From the NCBI GenBank assembly GCA_950096615.1, contig CATNCP010000001.1, positions 1 to 64,000 on the forward strand: a stretch of 64,000 nt of DNA. Reading direction: 5' to 3'. Each line of letters opens with the position of its first letter. The stretch's first letter is position 1. The stretch comes from an uncultured Kangiella sp. (GTDB lineage: Bacteria > Pseudomonadota > Gammaproteobacteria > Enterobacterales > Kangiellaceae). Shown here piece after piece: positions 1 to 10,412 of the stretch. The notes below the pieces were generated by a model, which was not told the DNA's origin, searched no databases, and was given only the letters and a program-made list of their open reading frames with translations. A program made the translations under genes and the position numbers.

Positions 1-2
1 GT

Positions 3-143
3 TGCCTTAATCAGAATTGGTTTCGAAGTCTTGAGGAAGCTAAAAAACAGATAGAGCAGTGGCGTTATCACTACAACTATGAACGCCCACACAGTTAATT
101 AAATTACATGACGCCTGTAGCGTTTGCTAAACGGGCAGCTTAG
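3..143 (+). pseudogene. C-terminal remnant of an IS3-family (orfB/rve) transposase with an in-frame stop
   Basis: Frame 3 reads ...NWFRSLEEAKKQIEQWRYHYNYERPHS*LNYMTPVAFAKRAA*, the typical IS3 orfB C-terminus (ERPHSSLNYMTPxxFA) with TAA at 96-98 where a Ser codon is expected. Confidence 0.8.
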
Positions 144-166
144 AATGAAAATCTCATCAAAGCCAT

Positions 167-190
167 GGTACTAATGTAGGGGAAAGGTCA
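167..190. mobile_element. Probable right terminal inverted repeat of the IS3-family element
   Basis: GGTACTAATGTAGGGGAAAGGTCA just after the transposase stop; its reverse complement TGACCTTTCCCC resembles IS3-family ends and terminates in CA. The left end is outside the window. Confidence 0.5.
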
Positions 191-420
191 GTAGCGATAT
201 ATTTTCAGTGAGGCTATTAAGACGAACATCTAAATTCTGCACAAATTATATAGAGAAATTGTTGTATTACACATATTGTTAAGAGATTAACTTGTAAATA
301 ATACAACTAAAAACCATCATTTGAGTCATATTTATAGGAAGTTTCAATAGGTTAGCTAATCGAAAAACACATGCTTCTACACCTACTTTATTAGCTCTAT
401 TCCAAAACTAGTTATACAGC

Positions 421-1044
421 ATGCTAGATACCACATTATTACTGCTCTTTATTCCCACTTTCCTTGTGATCTCTGCCACGCCAGGCATGTGCATGACCCT
501 TTCTTTGACGCTGGGTATGAGTATTGGTGTTCGACGCACTATGTATATGATGTGGGGAGAGTTGATTGGCGTAGCACTTGTTTCAGTGTTAGCGGTTGTC
601 GGTGTTGCTAGCATCATGCTGAATTACCCGTCGGCCTTTATGATTTTAAAATACGGTGGCGGCGCTTATCTAATTTACCTTGGGATACAGATGTGGCGTT
701 CTCGCGGAAAGATGGCCATCGAGCTGGGCGATCACAGCCCCAAGAATGTGTCCGGACGTCAATTGGCGACGCAAGGTTTTGTTACTGCGATCGCGAACCC
801 TAAAGGCTGGGCTTTTACCGTGTCTTTATTACCTTCATTTATTAACCCTGAACTGCCGATGCCACCACAACTCGCGGCCTTGGTTGTGATCATATTGTTA
901 AGTGAATTTACGTTTTTGATGCTCTATGCCACAGGTGGAAAGACTTTAAGACGAGTTTTGCAGCGCAGCGATAATGTTCGACTCATTAACCGATTATCTG
1001 GCAGTTTAATGATGGTCGTTGGTATCTGGTTGGCGTTGGGTTAG
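421..1044 (+). CDS. LysE/RhtB family amino-acid exporter
   Basis: 207 aa multi-TM protein; N-terminal PGMCMTLSLTLGMSIGVRRTMYMMWGE and NPKGWAF motifs typical of LysE. Confidence 0.88.
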   Translation: MLDTTLLLLFIPTFLVISATPGMCMTLSLTLGMSIGVRRTMYMMWGELIGVALVSVLAVVGVASIMLNYPSAFMILKYGGGAYLIYLGIQMWRSRGKMAIELGDHSPKNVSGRQLATQGFVTAIANPKGWAFTVSLLPSFINPELPMPPQLAALVVIILLSEFTFLMLYATGGKTLRRVLQRSDNVRLINRLSGSLMMVVGIWLALG

Positions 1045-1117
1045 TGATAGCTAGGCGTAATAAAGCACATTGAAAGTAATTTTGAGTGCAAAATAATACT
1101 ATTTGTTTATAAATAAA

Positions 1118-1142
1118 AAAGGGCAAATTAATGCCCTTCTTC
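1118..1142. terminator. Bidirectional rho-independent terminator
   Basis: AAAAAA-GGGCA-AATTAA-TGCCC-TTCTTCTT between convergent genes. Confidence 0.7.
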
Positions 1143-1165
1143 TTGATTCATTCTAGCTAGTATAG

Positions 1166-1330
1166 CTACTTCCCTTTAATTAAATGCATAACTGCAGAAA
1201 TAACTAGCAGTACTAGAAAGATATAAAAAATAATTTTTGCAATTCCTGCTGCTGAACCAGCAATACCACCAAATCCTAATGCCGCAGCAACTAATGCGAT
1301 AACTAAAAATATCAAGGCATAACGTAACAT
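1166..1330 (-). CDS. DUF1328 small membrane protein (YtjA-like)
   Basis: 54 aa below the ORF-track cutoff: [54 protein letters not shown]. Confidence 0.88.
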   Translation of the reverse strand: MLRYALIFLVIALVAAALGFGGIAGSAAGIAKIIFYIFLVLLVISAVMHLIKGK

Positions 1331-1577
1331 AAGTATCTCCTATACATTTAAAATTGATGTGTGGTCATCCGCTTGCTGAATCCCACAATAACCAAACTCT
1401 AAGACCAATACAAATGATAAGTTGTTAAAAAATGTCAAATAGAAATGGTGTAACTGCTAAATTTGCAAGTCTATTTAGCAGCTTCAATGCACAGCCTGCT
1501 CTATCTATTACTATAATTTATTACTGCAACCTATATTAAGGTATGCCTGTATTTATAGGACAATTTTTGTTGTGGGT

Positions 1578-2012
1578 TTAGCTAATGACAATGCTCGTCA
1601 CGACAAAGTATCGTAAGAACTTGCCTGCTGTGACAAGAATGACAAACCACAGAAGATTCACACGTAAGATTCCTGCAATAACCGTTAACGGATCACCAAT
1701 TACGGGTACCCACGCGAAGAGTAATGCGGCTAGGCCATATTTATTAAACCGCCCCTCTGCTTTTTCAAATTCCGCTTCAGACATTCTTAACCACTTTTGC
1801 ACAACGGCTTTACTTGCCCAAAATCCTAATCCGTAATTGGTTAAAGCGCCGAGCACATTGCCGATAGTTGCAATGATAACTAGAAGCTCTGGTGATAAGT
1901 CATTAAGCAGTAAGCTTGTCAGAACTAGCTCAGAACTGAGGGGTAAAATAGTAGCTGCTAGAAAACTGATAACAAACAGCCCTAAGTAACCGTAATCGAT
2001 GAAAAGATCCAT
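1578..2012 (-). CDS. DedA/VTT-domain membrane protein (YqaA-like)
   Basis: 144 aa; GYLGLFVISFLAATILPLSSE...GNVLGALTNYGLG typical of the family. Confidence 0.85.
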   Translation of the reverse strand: MDLFIDYGYLGLFVISFLAATILPLSSELVLTSLLLNDLSPELLVIIATIGNVLGALTNYGLGFWASKAVVQKWLRMSEAEFEKAEGRFNKYGLAALLFAWVPVIGDPLTVIAGILRVNLLWFVILVTAGKFLRYFVVTSIVIS

Positions 2013-2080
2013 GCTAAATTAAGTTAGGTACCCTCGCACAGCCCTGGCTATATACGAGGGCGAACCTATAAACTTTAAGC

Positions 2081-3379
2081 TTAACCAGCTAATGCCAACA
2101 GCACACCAGCGGCTACGGCTGAGCCGATAACCCCTGCTACATTTGGTCCCATGGCATGCATCAACAAGAAGTTATGATGATTGGCTTGTAACCCTACTTT
2201 GTTGACCACCCGCGCAGCCATTGGTACTGCTGAAACACCGGCAGCACCTATCAGTGGATTGATAGGATTTTTACTGAATTTGCTCAACACCTTAGCCATT
2301 AAGACACCGCACGCAGTACCAATAGCAAAGGCTACTGCGCCCAAGCCTAAGATACCTAAGGTTTCAAGAGCCAGAAACTTTTCTGCAACCAGTTTTGAAC
2401 CTACGCTTAAGCCTAGGAATATAGTGACTATGTTAATCAATGAGTTTTGTGCAGTGTTACTGAGACGATCAACCACCCCACACTCACGCATTAAATTACC
2501 TAAGCAAAACATCCCGATCAGCGGTGAAGCCGACGGTAAAAACACGACACAGAGAACCAGTACCATCAGTGGAAAAATAATTTTTTCTTTTTTGCTGACG
2601 TGACGCAGCTGTTTCATTTCTATTTTACGCTCTTCTTTTGTGGTGAAGAGTTTCATGATCGGTGGCTGAATAATAGGGACTAAAGCCATGTATGAATATG
2701 CTGCAACAGCAATCGCTCCAAGAAGCTCTGGCGCTAATTTTGATGCTAAGAATATCGCTGTAGGTCCGTCTGCCCCGCCAATGATAGCAATGGCAGAGGC
2801 GTCTTGAAGCGTGAACTCAAAGCCAGGAACAGAGTTAAGCGCAATAGCGCCTAATAGCGTTGCAAAAATACCAAACTGGGCGGCAGCACCTAAGAATACT
2901 GTACGAGGGTTAGCGATAAGAGCGCCAAAGTCGGTCATGGCCCCTACCCCCATGAAAATAAGTAGTGGCGCGGCACCACTCGCAATAGCAATAGTATAAA
3001 AGTTATACAGCATGCCATTGGCGAAACCTGCGTCTCTGGCGAGCTGCATACTGGCTAGACTGCCAGCTTGATTTGCATCATGGTAAGCGTTTAACAATTG
3101 AGTCGTATCGACAAACTCAACCTTTAGTGCACCAGCTATGGCTTGCATCACTTCCGGCTGAGCTACGTAAATCGCGTTCTCAACGGCATCTAACGCTAGG
3201 CCAGCGTTTGGGATGTTCGCCAGTATGCCGCCGAAACCGATGGGGACTAATAATAAAGGCTCAAACTTTTTCGAGATAGCTAGATAGAGTAATAGAAACC
3301 CTATGCCAACCATAACCAATTGACCCCATGTGAAATTAGCAACGCCTGTGTCTTGCCAAAGTTTTAATAAGCCGTCCAT
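2081..3379 (-). CDS. oadB: Oxaloacetate decarboxylase beta subunit (Na+ pump)
   Basis: 432 aa; [10 protein letters not shown] and [15 protein letters not shown] motifs; in oadGAB order. Confidence 0.93.
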   Translation of the reverse strand: MDGLLKLWQDTGVANFTWGQLVMVGIGFLLLYLAISKKFEPLLLVPIGFGGILANIPNAGLALDAVENAIYVAQPEVMQAIAGALKVEFVDTTQLLNAYHDANQAGSLASMQLARDAGFANGMLYNFYTIAIASGAAPLLIFMGVGAMTDFGALIANPRTVFLGAAAQFGIFATLLGAIALNSVPGFEFTLQDASAIAIIGGADGPTAIFLASKLAPELLGAIAVAAYSYMALVPIIQPPIMKLFTTKEERKIEMKQLRHVSKKEKIIFPLMVLVLCVVFLPSASPLIGMFCLGNLMRECGVVDRLSNTAQNSLINIVTIFLGLSVGSKLVAEKFLALETLGILGLGAVAFAIGTACGVLMAKVLSKFSKNPINPLIGAAGVSAVPMAARVVNKVGLQANHHNFLLMHAMGPNVAGVIGSAVAAGVLLALAG

Positions 3380-3415
3380 TAATCTTCTCGCTTAATTTAT
3401 TATTTCTGGGTGCGT

Positions 3416-5218
3416 TTACAAATTCACTAGAGGCGTACCAACGCTAACGGAGTCGCCTTCTGAGACCAATATTTCAGACACAACACCGGCGTTTACTGCC
3501 TTTACCTCGGTTTCCATTTTCATCGCTTCTAAAGTGATCAAGGTTTGACCGGCTTCAACCTGAGCGCCGACTTTAGTTTCAACTTTGAAAATATTACCAG
3601 CCATTGGAGCTTCGAGGGTTTCGCCATTTGATTCACTTGCTGAAGGCTTTGCAGTATCGTTTTCTTGTGACGCTTGCGATGACTTGATATCGGCTATCTG
3701 CCCATCTGGCGCAACCGTAACCGAGTAATTTTTACCGTTAACTGACACCTGATATGACTCAGGTCCTGACATCGAAGAGCTCGTCGCTGAAGACTGACTG
3801 ACACTATCTTCATTAGATTCAGAGTCGTTACTCGGTGCTGGCTCAAATGCTTCTGGATTGCCTTTGTTTTTAAGGAACTTAAGCCCAATCTGTGGAAATA
3901 AAGCGTAAGTAAGCACATTGTCAATTAACTCGCCTTCAAGGCTAATGTTCTCTTTTTCCGCAATCTCAACTAACTCGTCGCTTAACCGTTCAAGTTCTGG
4001 CTCCAACAAATTAGCCGGACGCTCAGTGATAACCTCTTCACCTTCTAGTACAAGCTGCTGTAGCTGTTCATTCACAGGTGCAGGTGACGCGCCATACTCA
4101 CCTCTTAATACCCCAGACGTTTCTTTACTGATGCTTTTGTAACGCTCGCCCGTTAAGACATTGAGTACAGCCTGTGTGCCAACGATTTGCGAGGTTGGAG
4201 TCACTAAAGGTATATAGCCCAAGTCTTTGCGTACTTTGGGGATTTCTGCCAAGACTTCATCAAACTTATCTTCTGCGCCCTGCTCTTTTAGCTGACTTTC
4301 CATATTGGTCAACATGCCGCCAGGAACTTGCGAACGTAAAATACGTGAATCGACGCCTTTTAAACTGCCCTCCCACTTGGCGTACTTTGTACGCACATCT
4401 CGAAAGTAAGCTGCAATCTCTTCGAGTAAAGCTAAGTCTAGCCCGGTGTCACGTGAGGTTTCATCAAAAATCGAAACAACGGACTCAGTTGGCGAGTGGC
4501 CATAGGTCATGCTCATGGATGAAATACTGCTATCCACCATATCAACACCTGCTTCGGCAGCTTTCACAATGGTTGCAGTGCTTAGGCCAGTAGTAGCATG
4601 ACAATGTAAAGCAATAGGCACATTGACCGTTTCTTTCAAACGACCGACCAACTCTTCAGCAACATAAGGCTTTAATAAGCCAGCCATGTCTTTGATACAA
4701 ATTGAGTCGGCGCCCATGTCCTCAATTTGCTTGGCCATATCAAGCCACTTATCGATGTTGTGTACCGGACTAACGGTATAAGATAAGGTACCTTGAGCGT
4801 GCTTGCCACAATCCACCGCGGCTTTAATCGCGGTTTTAAAATTACGTGGATCGTTCATTGCATCGAATATACGGAACACATCCATGCCGTTGGCGGCTGC
4901 TCGTTCCACAAACGCTGTGACCACATCATCAGCGTAATGTCGATACCCAAGTATATTTTGTGCGCGGAATAGCATTTGCATTGGCGTGTTCGGCATTGCT
5001 TTTTTCAACTGCCTTAAACGCTCCCAAGGATCCTCGCCAAGATAACGTATACAAGAATCAAAAGTAGCTCCGCCCCAAGTTTCTAATGACCAAAATCCAA
5101 CTTGATCAAGTTTCTCTGCGATAGGAAGCATATCTTCCAAGCGCATTCTGGTGGCAAATAACGATTGATGTGCATCTCTTAAAACAACATCGGTAACTTT
5201 TAATGGCTTATCGTTCAT
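3416..5218 (-). CDS. oadA: Oxaloacetate decarboxylase alpha subunit with biotinyl domain
   Basis: 600 aa; VLRDAHQSLFATRMR carboxyltransferase start and C-terminal EAMKMET biotinylation motif. Confidence 0.95.
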   Translation of the reverse strand: MNDKPLKVTDVVLRDAHQSLFATRMRLEDMLPIAEKLDQVGFWSLETWGGATFDSCIRYLGEDPWERLRQLKKAMPNTPMQMLFRAQNILGYRHYADDVVTAFVERAAANGMDVFRIFDAMNDPRNFKTAIKAAVDCGKHAQGTLSYTVSPVHNIDKWLDMAKQIEDMGADSICIKDMAGLLKPYVAEELVGRLKETVNVPIALHCHATTGLSTATIVKAAEAGVDMVDSSISSMSMTYGHSPTESVVSIFDETSRDTGLDLALLEEIAAYFRDVRTKYAKWEGSLKGVDSRILRSQVPGGMLTNMESQLKEQGAEDKFDEVLAEIPKVRKDLGYIPLVTPTSQIVGTQAVLNVLTGERYKSISKETSGVLRGEYGASPAPVNEQLQQLVLEGEEVITERPANLLEPELERLSDELVEIAEKENISLEGELIDNVLTYALFPQIGLKFLKNKGNPEAFEPAPSNDSESNEDSVSQSSATSSSMSGPESYQVSVNGKNYSVTVAPDGQIADIKSSQASQENDTAKPSASESNGETLEAPMAGNIFKVETKVGAQVEAGQTLITLEAMKMETEVKAVNAGVVSEILVSEGDSVSVGTPLVNL

Positions 5219-5256
5219 TATTTTATTGATCCTTTCAAATTAACTGAGCGCACAAA

Positions 5257-5514
5257 TTATTGGTGCTTATTGATGCTATTTTTATTACGACTGTGTTTAT
5301 TACGGTATTGATGAACAGCAGCGGTAATTGCCGCTACAACGTCATCGTTGGTGTCAGAAGTGTTGTTTGGTTCCGCTGAAGCTAACGCTTCTGGCCAAAA
5401 GCGATTAATGACCTTAGAGGAAATATGGATGCTAATAACCAGCAACGTTAAAAAACAGAACACCGTTGCCATACCGACCAGCATTAATGATAAACCGTTC
5501 ATTAGTTCATTCAT
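5257..5514 (-). CDS. oadG: Oxaloacetate decarboxylase gamma subunit
   Basis: 85 aa single-TM protein directly upstream of oadA. Confidence 0.85.
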   Translation of the reverse strand: MNELMNGLSLMLVGMATVFCFLTLLVISIHISSKVINRFWPEALASAEPNNTSDTNDDVVAAITAAVHQYRNKHSRNKNSINKHQ

Positions 5515-5819
5515 GGGAGCTCCTTCAATAACGCATTATTAGAATTTGTTCCAATGCGTATGCTAGCTGCCTTCGCAAGCTTTATTTTAACACTCTAAGG
5601 GATGCAGTTAATCAAGCGCAAAAACTTTTGTCAAATAAGCAGGTGTTATGGGCGGCAAATAGATGTCCATTACTGTTATAGAGTTTTCGAGATTAGCTCG
5701 TCATTTTGTATAAAAATAACAGCTCGAGGGGGATATAAACGAAATTTTAGTACTGCAAGACTAAAACAAGTTTGCCCCCTTCTCTCGCTAACATGTAGGC
5801 TTTCGCTGACATGCGTTGA

Positions 5820-6335
5820 TTACAATTCCAGCTGGTACTTATACTCAGCTTTATTGAGAACAAAACTTTTTGCGTCGTTTGGTTGAATCTCTACCGAGAA
5901 TAGCCAGTGAGATGGCTTCCAAGAGTTTTGCATTTCACTCAGATCAAGTTGTATCAATTGCAATTCATCATAGCTTTCAGGGTATGCTTCTTGGTAGATA
6001 TAAAAGAACTTACCATCTTCTTCAGCGCCAATGAAAGCCAGCTCTTTTGTAAGCGACTGCGTGAGGGAGCCAACTTTTAAATCAACGCTACTCAAGATGT
6101 ACTCCACAAAAGCTTCATTTTTATTGGCTTTGTCGGCATCTGGGTTTGAAGCAAAGTGCTGTTGAACTAAGTGATTGACATCATGCAAATAAAACTTATG
6201 TATGACTTCAATATGCTGAGTACGAGGATTCAACTTTATTGAGGTCTCTGTAGCATCAAGTCGATGTGCTTGTACTGATTGGCAGCTAAGGCCAATCAGT
6301 AGCACACTAAAAGTGTATTGCAGTAATTTCATCAT
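5820..6335 (-). CDS. Exported DUF6702-like protein
   Basis: 171 aa with signal peptide; HRLDATETSIKLNPRTQHIEVIHKFYLHDVNHLV; ATGA overlap with the upstream M1 gene. Confidence 0.6.
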   Translation of the reverse strand: MMKLLQYTFSVLLIGLSCQSVQAHRLDATETSIKLNPRTQHIEVIHKFYLHDVNHLVQQHFASNPDADKANKNEAFVEYILSSVDLKVGSLTQSLTKELAFIGAEEDGKFFYIYQEAYPESYDELQLIQLDLSEMQNSWKPSHWLFSVEIQPNDAKSFVLNKAEYKYQLEL

Positions 6336-8779
6336 TTTTTATAGGGCTTCGTTTCAGGCTCTTTAGGCTCTGTTTTAATATCGTGCATAATATCTCTCCG
6401 AACTTTTTCTTGGCTTTTCTCAGCTTTGAAAGCTTCTATTCTTGATGGAATTATGCGTCTAGGGTAATGGTTGTTTTCAGTATCAACATCAGCCGTCTCC
6501 CACTTAGGATCAACCACAACTTGCTCTAACTCTTTATCTGTAATGATCAGTTTATTAACCATTCGCGGTGAGCGGCGCCAGATTTCTGCTGGGATATGGA
6601 GCATTTCTTTATCTCCATTGGTGTAAGTTAGCTGCAATAAGATTGGCATCACCAAGCCACCAATATTGGAAAACTGGATGACATAATAGTTCTTGTCTTC
6701 TTTGATGGCACGTTTTAGTGCTTGTCTTTCCCAAGGCTTGAGGTCTGCAAGCATTTGCTCATACTCATTTCGCTCTTTGTTAGTCACAGTAAAGCGGTCA
6801 TGCTCATCATAGAAGTCAGAAACATCTTTGTTTCTTTTTACCCAAGTTTCATTTCCTGCAGCCCTTTCCCTTTCGACAAAAAGTGATACAGGTTTGTCGG
6901 CTTCTTCCTGTCGCAATAAGTCAAACTCCACATCTGGGTTCTTGGTGTCTAATCTAAGCTTATAAACTTTATCTACGGAGATATCGACATGGTCGGTACT
7001 GTAAAACCAACCTCTCCAGAACCAGTCCAGATCAACACCGGATGCTTCTTCCATCGTCCTGAAGAAATCAGAAGGCGTTGGTCTCTTGTACTTCCAGCGC
7101 GTAGCGTATTCCTTAAACGCAAAATCAAATAGCTCACGCCCTAGAATAACTTCACGAAGGATATTGAGAGCTACGGCAGGTTTGGTATAGGCATTAGGTC
7201 CTAGATTCAAAACACTATCAGACTGAGTCATGATCGGAACCTGAACGTCTGATTTCATGTAGCTCACGATATCTCTGGCCTCTACACCCCAGGGAATATT
7301 CGGATCCCACTCACGCCCTGCTACGCCATCTAAAAAGCTATTAAGCCCTTCGTCCATCCAAGTCCATTGGCGCTCGTCAGAGTTCACAATCATAGGAAAG
7401 TAGATATGCCCAACCTCATGGATCACGACACCAATCAAGAAACGTTTTTCTGCTTGAGTGTAAGTTCTCGTACCATCTTCATGCCATGTGGTTCTTGGTC
7501 CGTTGAACGTTATCATCGGGTATTCCATGCCACCAACAGGACCATTTACGCTAATAGATGTCGGGTAAGGGTAATCAAAGGTGAAGCGCTCATAGACTTC
7601 CATGGTGTGGATGACCGACTCAGTCGAGTATTTTTTCCACAAGTCGCCGCCTTCCTTTGGGTAGAAAGACATGGCCATAACAAGTGGCATCTCCTTGCTG
7701 TCTTGATGGTAGCCTTTGGCGTCCCACATAAACTTTCTTGATGATGCCCAGGCAAAATCTCGGACGTTTTCCGCTTTGAAGTTCCACGTTTTTTGCTTAC
7801 TAGTGCCTGAACGTTCATTTTCCAGCGCTTCTTCTGCAGTAACGACGAAAACAGGTCGTTTAGTTTTTTCGGCTTTCTTTAAACGTTCCTTCTGCTTCTG
7901 TGTAAGCACCTCGTCTTCATTCGCTAACACACCAGTAGATGCAACAATATGGTCGGCTGGGACTGTAATAGATACATCATAATCGCCAAATTCTAAGGTA
8001 AACTCACCTCGTCCCAGAAACTCTTTATTGTGCCAAGCTTCGTAATCTGAATAAGCAGCGAGGCGTGGGAACCATTGAGCGACTAGGAAAATATCGTTAC
8101 CGCCCTTTCTCTCATCATCAGGAAAGTGCTCGTAACCTGCTCGCGCTGAAACAGCGTTTTCTTCTAGCAGTTGGTACTTATAATCAAGCTTGAAAACCAC
8201 TGATTGTCCTGGTTCTAATGGCTCTGCGAGATCAATACGCATTTGAGCGCTGTTGATAACGTAATCTAGCGGCTCATCATTGACATCACGCACATTCGAT
8301 ATTTCATAGCCGATGTCATGATCATCTAGCCACTGCTGCGCTCTCAAAGCACCGAAACTGATTTGCGCTGGCGTTTCGGATGTCGGTCCAATGGTCGCAG
8401 GACCTCTACGCCCTATTCCGCCGAAGTCTGACGATAAAGAAGCAATGGAATCCTGCTTAAATTTATTTTGCTCAAGTTGGAGCCATAAATACTTGAGCCG
8501 ATAAGGGGAATTATTATGGTAAGTGACTTTCTGTTTAGCCGTTAGAATGCGCTTAGACTCATCTAGCTTAACATCAATCTTATAATCTACTTGCTGTTGC
8601 CAGTAATCTCGTCCGGGTTCCCCTGCCGCGTTTCTGTAGTCATTGGGCGTGGGTAAAACTTCATCTAACTGTCGAAATTTGTCTTCAAAATCGCCCTTAG
8701 TTTGTTTTATGGCAGAGTGCGCTATACCACTAAAAAATACACAAAAAAGAAAAGCTAATCTAAACATTAATTGCCCCAT
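6332..8779 (-). CDS. M1-family zinc metallopeptidase, exported
   Basis: 815 aa with signal peptide; GGMEYPM and HEVGHIYFPMIVNSDERQWTWMDEG (HExxH-X18-E). Confidence 0.9.
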   Translation of the reverse strand: MGQLMFRLAFLFCVFFSGIAHSAIKQTKGDFEDKFRQLDEVLPTPNDYRNAAGEPGRDYWQQQVDYKIDVKLDESKRILTAKQKVTYHNNSPYRLKYLWLQLEQNKFKQDSIASLSSDFGGIGRRGPATIGPTSETPAQISFGALRAQQWLDDHDIGYEISNVRDVNDEPLDYVINSAQMRIDLAEPLEPGQSVVFKLDYKYQLLEENAVSARAGYEHFPDDERKGGNDIFLVAQWFPRLAAYSDYEAWHNKEFLGRGEFTLEFGDYDVSITVPADHIVASTGVLANEDEVLTQKQKERLKKAEKTKRPVFVVTAEEALENERSGTSKQKTWNFKAENVRDFAWASSRKFMWDAKGYHQDSKEMPLVMAMSFYPKEGGDLWKKYSTESVIHTMEVYERFTFDYPYPTSISVNGPVGGMEYPMITFNGPRTTWHEDGTRTYTQAEKRFLIGVVIHEVGHIYFPMIVNSDERQWTWMDEGLNSFLDGVAGREWDPNIPWGVEARDIVSYMKSDVQVPIMTQSDSVLNLGPNAYTKPAVALNILREVILGRELFDFAFKEYATRWKYKRPTPSDFFRTMEEASGVDLDWFWRGWFYSTDHVDISVDKVYKLRLDTKNPDVEFDLLRQEEADKPVSLFVERERAAGNETWVKRNKDVSDFYDEHDRFTVTNKERNEYEQMLADLKPWERQALKRAIKEDKNYYVIQFSNIGGLVMPILLQLTYTNGDKEMLHIPAEIWRRSPRMVNKLIITDKELEQVVVDPKWETADVDTENNHYPRRIIPSRIEAFKAEKSQEKVRRDIMHDIKTEPKEPETKPYKK

Positions 8780-8787
8780 ATTAAATT

Positions 8788-9690
8788 TTAAGAATTTTTC
8801 TGATCGATCACGACTGCATTATGTGCATGTAAACTTTCTTGGTGTTCAACTTTTAACCAGTAGTCAACAATACAAGGCGTTTTATTCAAATATTGCTTTA
8901 TTCGTCTTGCAGCATCTTCACAAAACATTAAGTTTTCGCCGTTTAATCGTGCAAATTCCTGCTCATCGACTCTTTTAACAACGGCCTGAACAGGAGTGCC
9001 TATAATATTTTCTAACTCTATAATAAGTGACTCAAAACTCGGGAACTCATCTTGCCCAAGTTTGAGTTTCAAGTATACGTATGAGCGTTGACTATGCGGT
9101 GTTGCGAAAGCATTGTCTGCAGACTCAATCCATGCCAGAAGCTCTGCCTTATTGACACTTTCCGCTTCGGGGAATTGGCTATCTATGGCACGACTGTATA
9201 GTTGTCGTGCTAAGGATGCGGAGCAAGGACAAGTACTTGAGTAAGGGATGGTTAGCTCTAACTCGTACGCACTTTGGCCATCTTTTTCTTCCGCAGTAAC
9301 AGCTACTGTATAGTTTTGAAAACCAACGTTTTGACTCAGTAAGGATTCTTTCTCTAGGAGCAGTTCAAAGTCTAATCGAACCTTTGCTCCTTTGCTGATC
9401 CCTTCTTGGGAGTCTATCGACTGCGCTATTAAACCATCTAATGAAGGCTTATCACAGGGTAGTGAGACTAATTTATTCACTACCTTATGCAATCTAGACA
9501 TATGAATCCCTTTTGCAGCAGCATTGTCTAGACTGACAAAGATAGAAGCGCGAGCGTTTACAGCTTGGGAGCCAACATTTGTGTCTACTTGTAAGGGTAT
9601 GGCAATACCCTCCATCCCAACCCAGTTTAAGTTTAAGGAACTTTCTACCTTTTCGAACGTGGTGATATCCGGTAATTCTTCTTTGAGCAT
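8788..9690 (-). CDS. folE2: GTP cyclohydrolase I type IB (FolE2)
   Basis: 300 aa; KGIHMSRLHK and YSSTCPCSASLARQ motifs of FolE2. Confidence 0.93.
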   Translation of the reverse strand: MLKEELPDITTFEKVESSLNLNWVGMEGIAIPLQVDTNVGSQAVNARASIFVSLDNAAAKGIHMSRLHKVVNKLVSLPCDKPSLDGLIAQSIDSQEGISKGAKVRLDFELLLEKESLLSQNVGFQNYTVAVTAEEKDGQSAYELELTIPYSSTCPCSASLARQLYSRAIDSQFPEAESVNKAELLAWIESADNAFATPHSQRSYVYLKLKLGQDEFPSFESLIIELENIIGTPVQAVVKRVDEQEFARLNGENLMFCEDAARRIKQYLNKTPCIVDYWLKVEHQESLHAHNAVVIDQKNS

Positions 9691-9725
9691 AGTATTCGGC
9701 CTGTTACTTGAATGTAATCCACTTG

Positions 9726-10139
9726 CTACTTACTGTCTTCACAATGGCAATCATGATGTGCTTGGCATAAGCGAAAATTTAAATAATGGCTGTAGGCGAT
9801 AAAGCCTGCTCCTATGATAGTCATGATTTTCTCACCGACTTCGCCCACAATATCGTGCAAAAATAGCGCTGCAATCAGTAACAGTAATCCCACAATGCTG
9901 TATGCAAATAACCGGTAATGCTTATGAGCCCTACAACCAATGGTCAGTGAAATAATACTGGTCGGAATGACTAATACCGCCATGCCAACATGAAATAACT
10001 CATTATCCAGACCGAGGACACTGATGCTCGGGATGGTTACTAATAAAAAAGGGGTTAATAAACAGTGGATCGCGCAAGCCATTGAAAGACCAATAGCGCA
10101 CTTATCTGTTATGGGTTGTAAGCTTTGCATCCCTATCAT
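9726..10139 (-). CDS. MerC-domain membrane protein
   Basis: 137 aa; AIGLSMACAIHCLLTPFLL...; C-terminal CQAHHDCHC potential metal ligands. Confidence 0.8.
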   Translation of the reverse strand: MIGMQSLQPITDKCAIGLSMACAIHCLLTPFLLVTIPSISVLGLDNELFHVGMAVLVIPTSIISLTIGCRAHKHYRLFAYSIVGLLLLIAALFLHDIVGEVGEKIMTIIGAGFIAYSHYLNFRLCQAHHDCHCEDSK

Positions 10140-10241
10140 TCCTGCATAAAGTTACCTTCTTAGAAAAGCATACTGAGAGTATATGTATATTCTAGTAATA
10201 CTATTTGCTGAGCTAAGAAGACTTAAAAGAGTAATATCAAA

Positions 10242-10268
10242 CAATAACGTTATGATATAACATTATTG
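10242..10268. promoter_or_regulatory. Zur-like operator palindrome
   Basis: CAATAACGTTATGATATAACATTATTG; core GTTATGATATAAC close to the proteobacterial Zur consensus GTTATAnTATAAC; about 100 bp upstream of merC-folE2. Confidence 0.75.
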
Positions 10269-10412
10269 TTTTTTTAAAAAGACTATTTTAAGTAACTAAT
10301 TTGCAGTACAGAAATAATATAACTGGGGCGGAGGTTGGAACTAAGTTTATTCCTTTGACTTTAATCATAAAAATAGCAGGTTATTTAACCTCGCCCTTTT
10401 TTAATCAGAGGC

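Noticed and set aside
3694-4593. Track ORFs antisense or out of frame inside oadA (3694-3924, 3918-4142, 4174-4593)
   Set aside because: Overlap a strongly conserved CDS and have low-complexity shadow translations
7367-7982. Several ORFs on both strands inside the M1 peptidase gene
   Set aside because: Shadow ORFs; no recognisable domains, and the main frame carries the catalytic motifs
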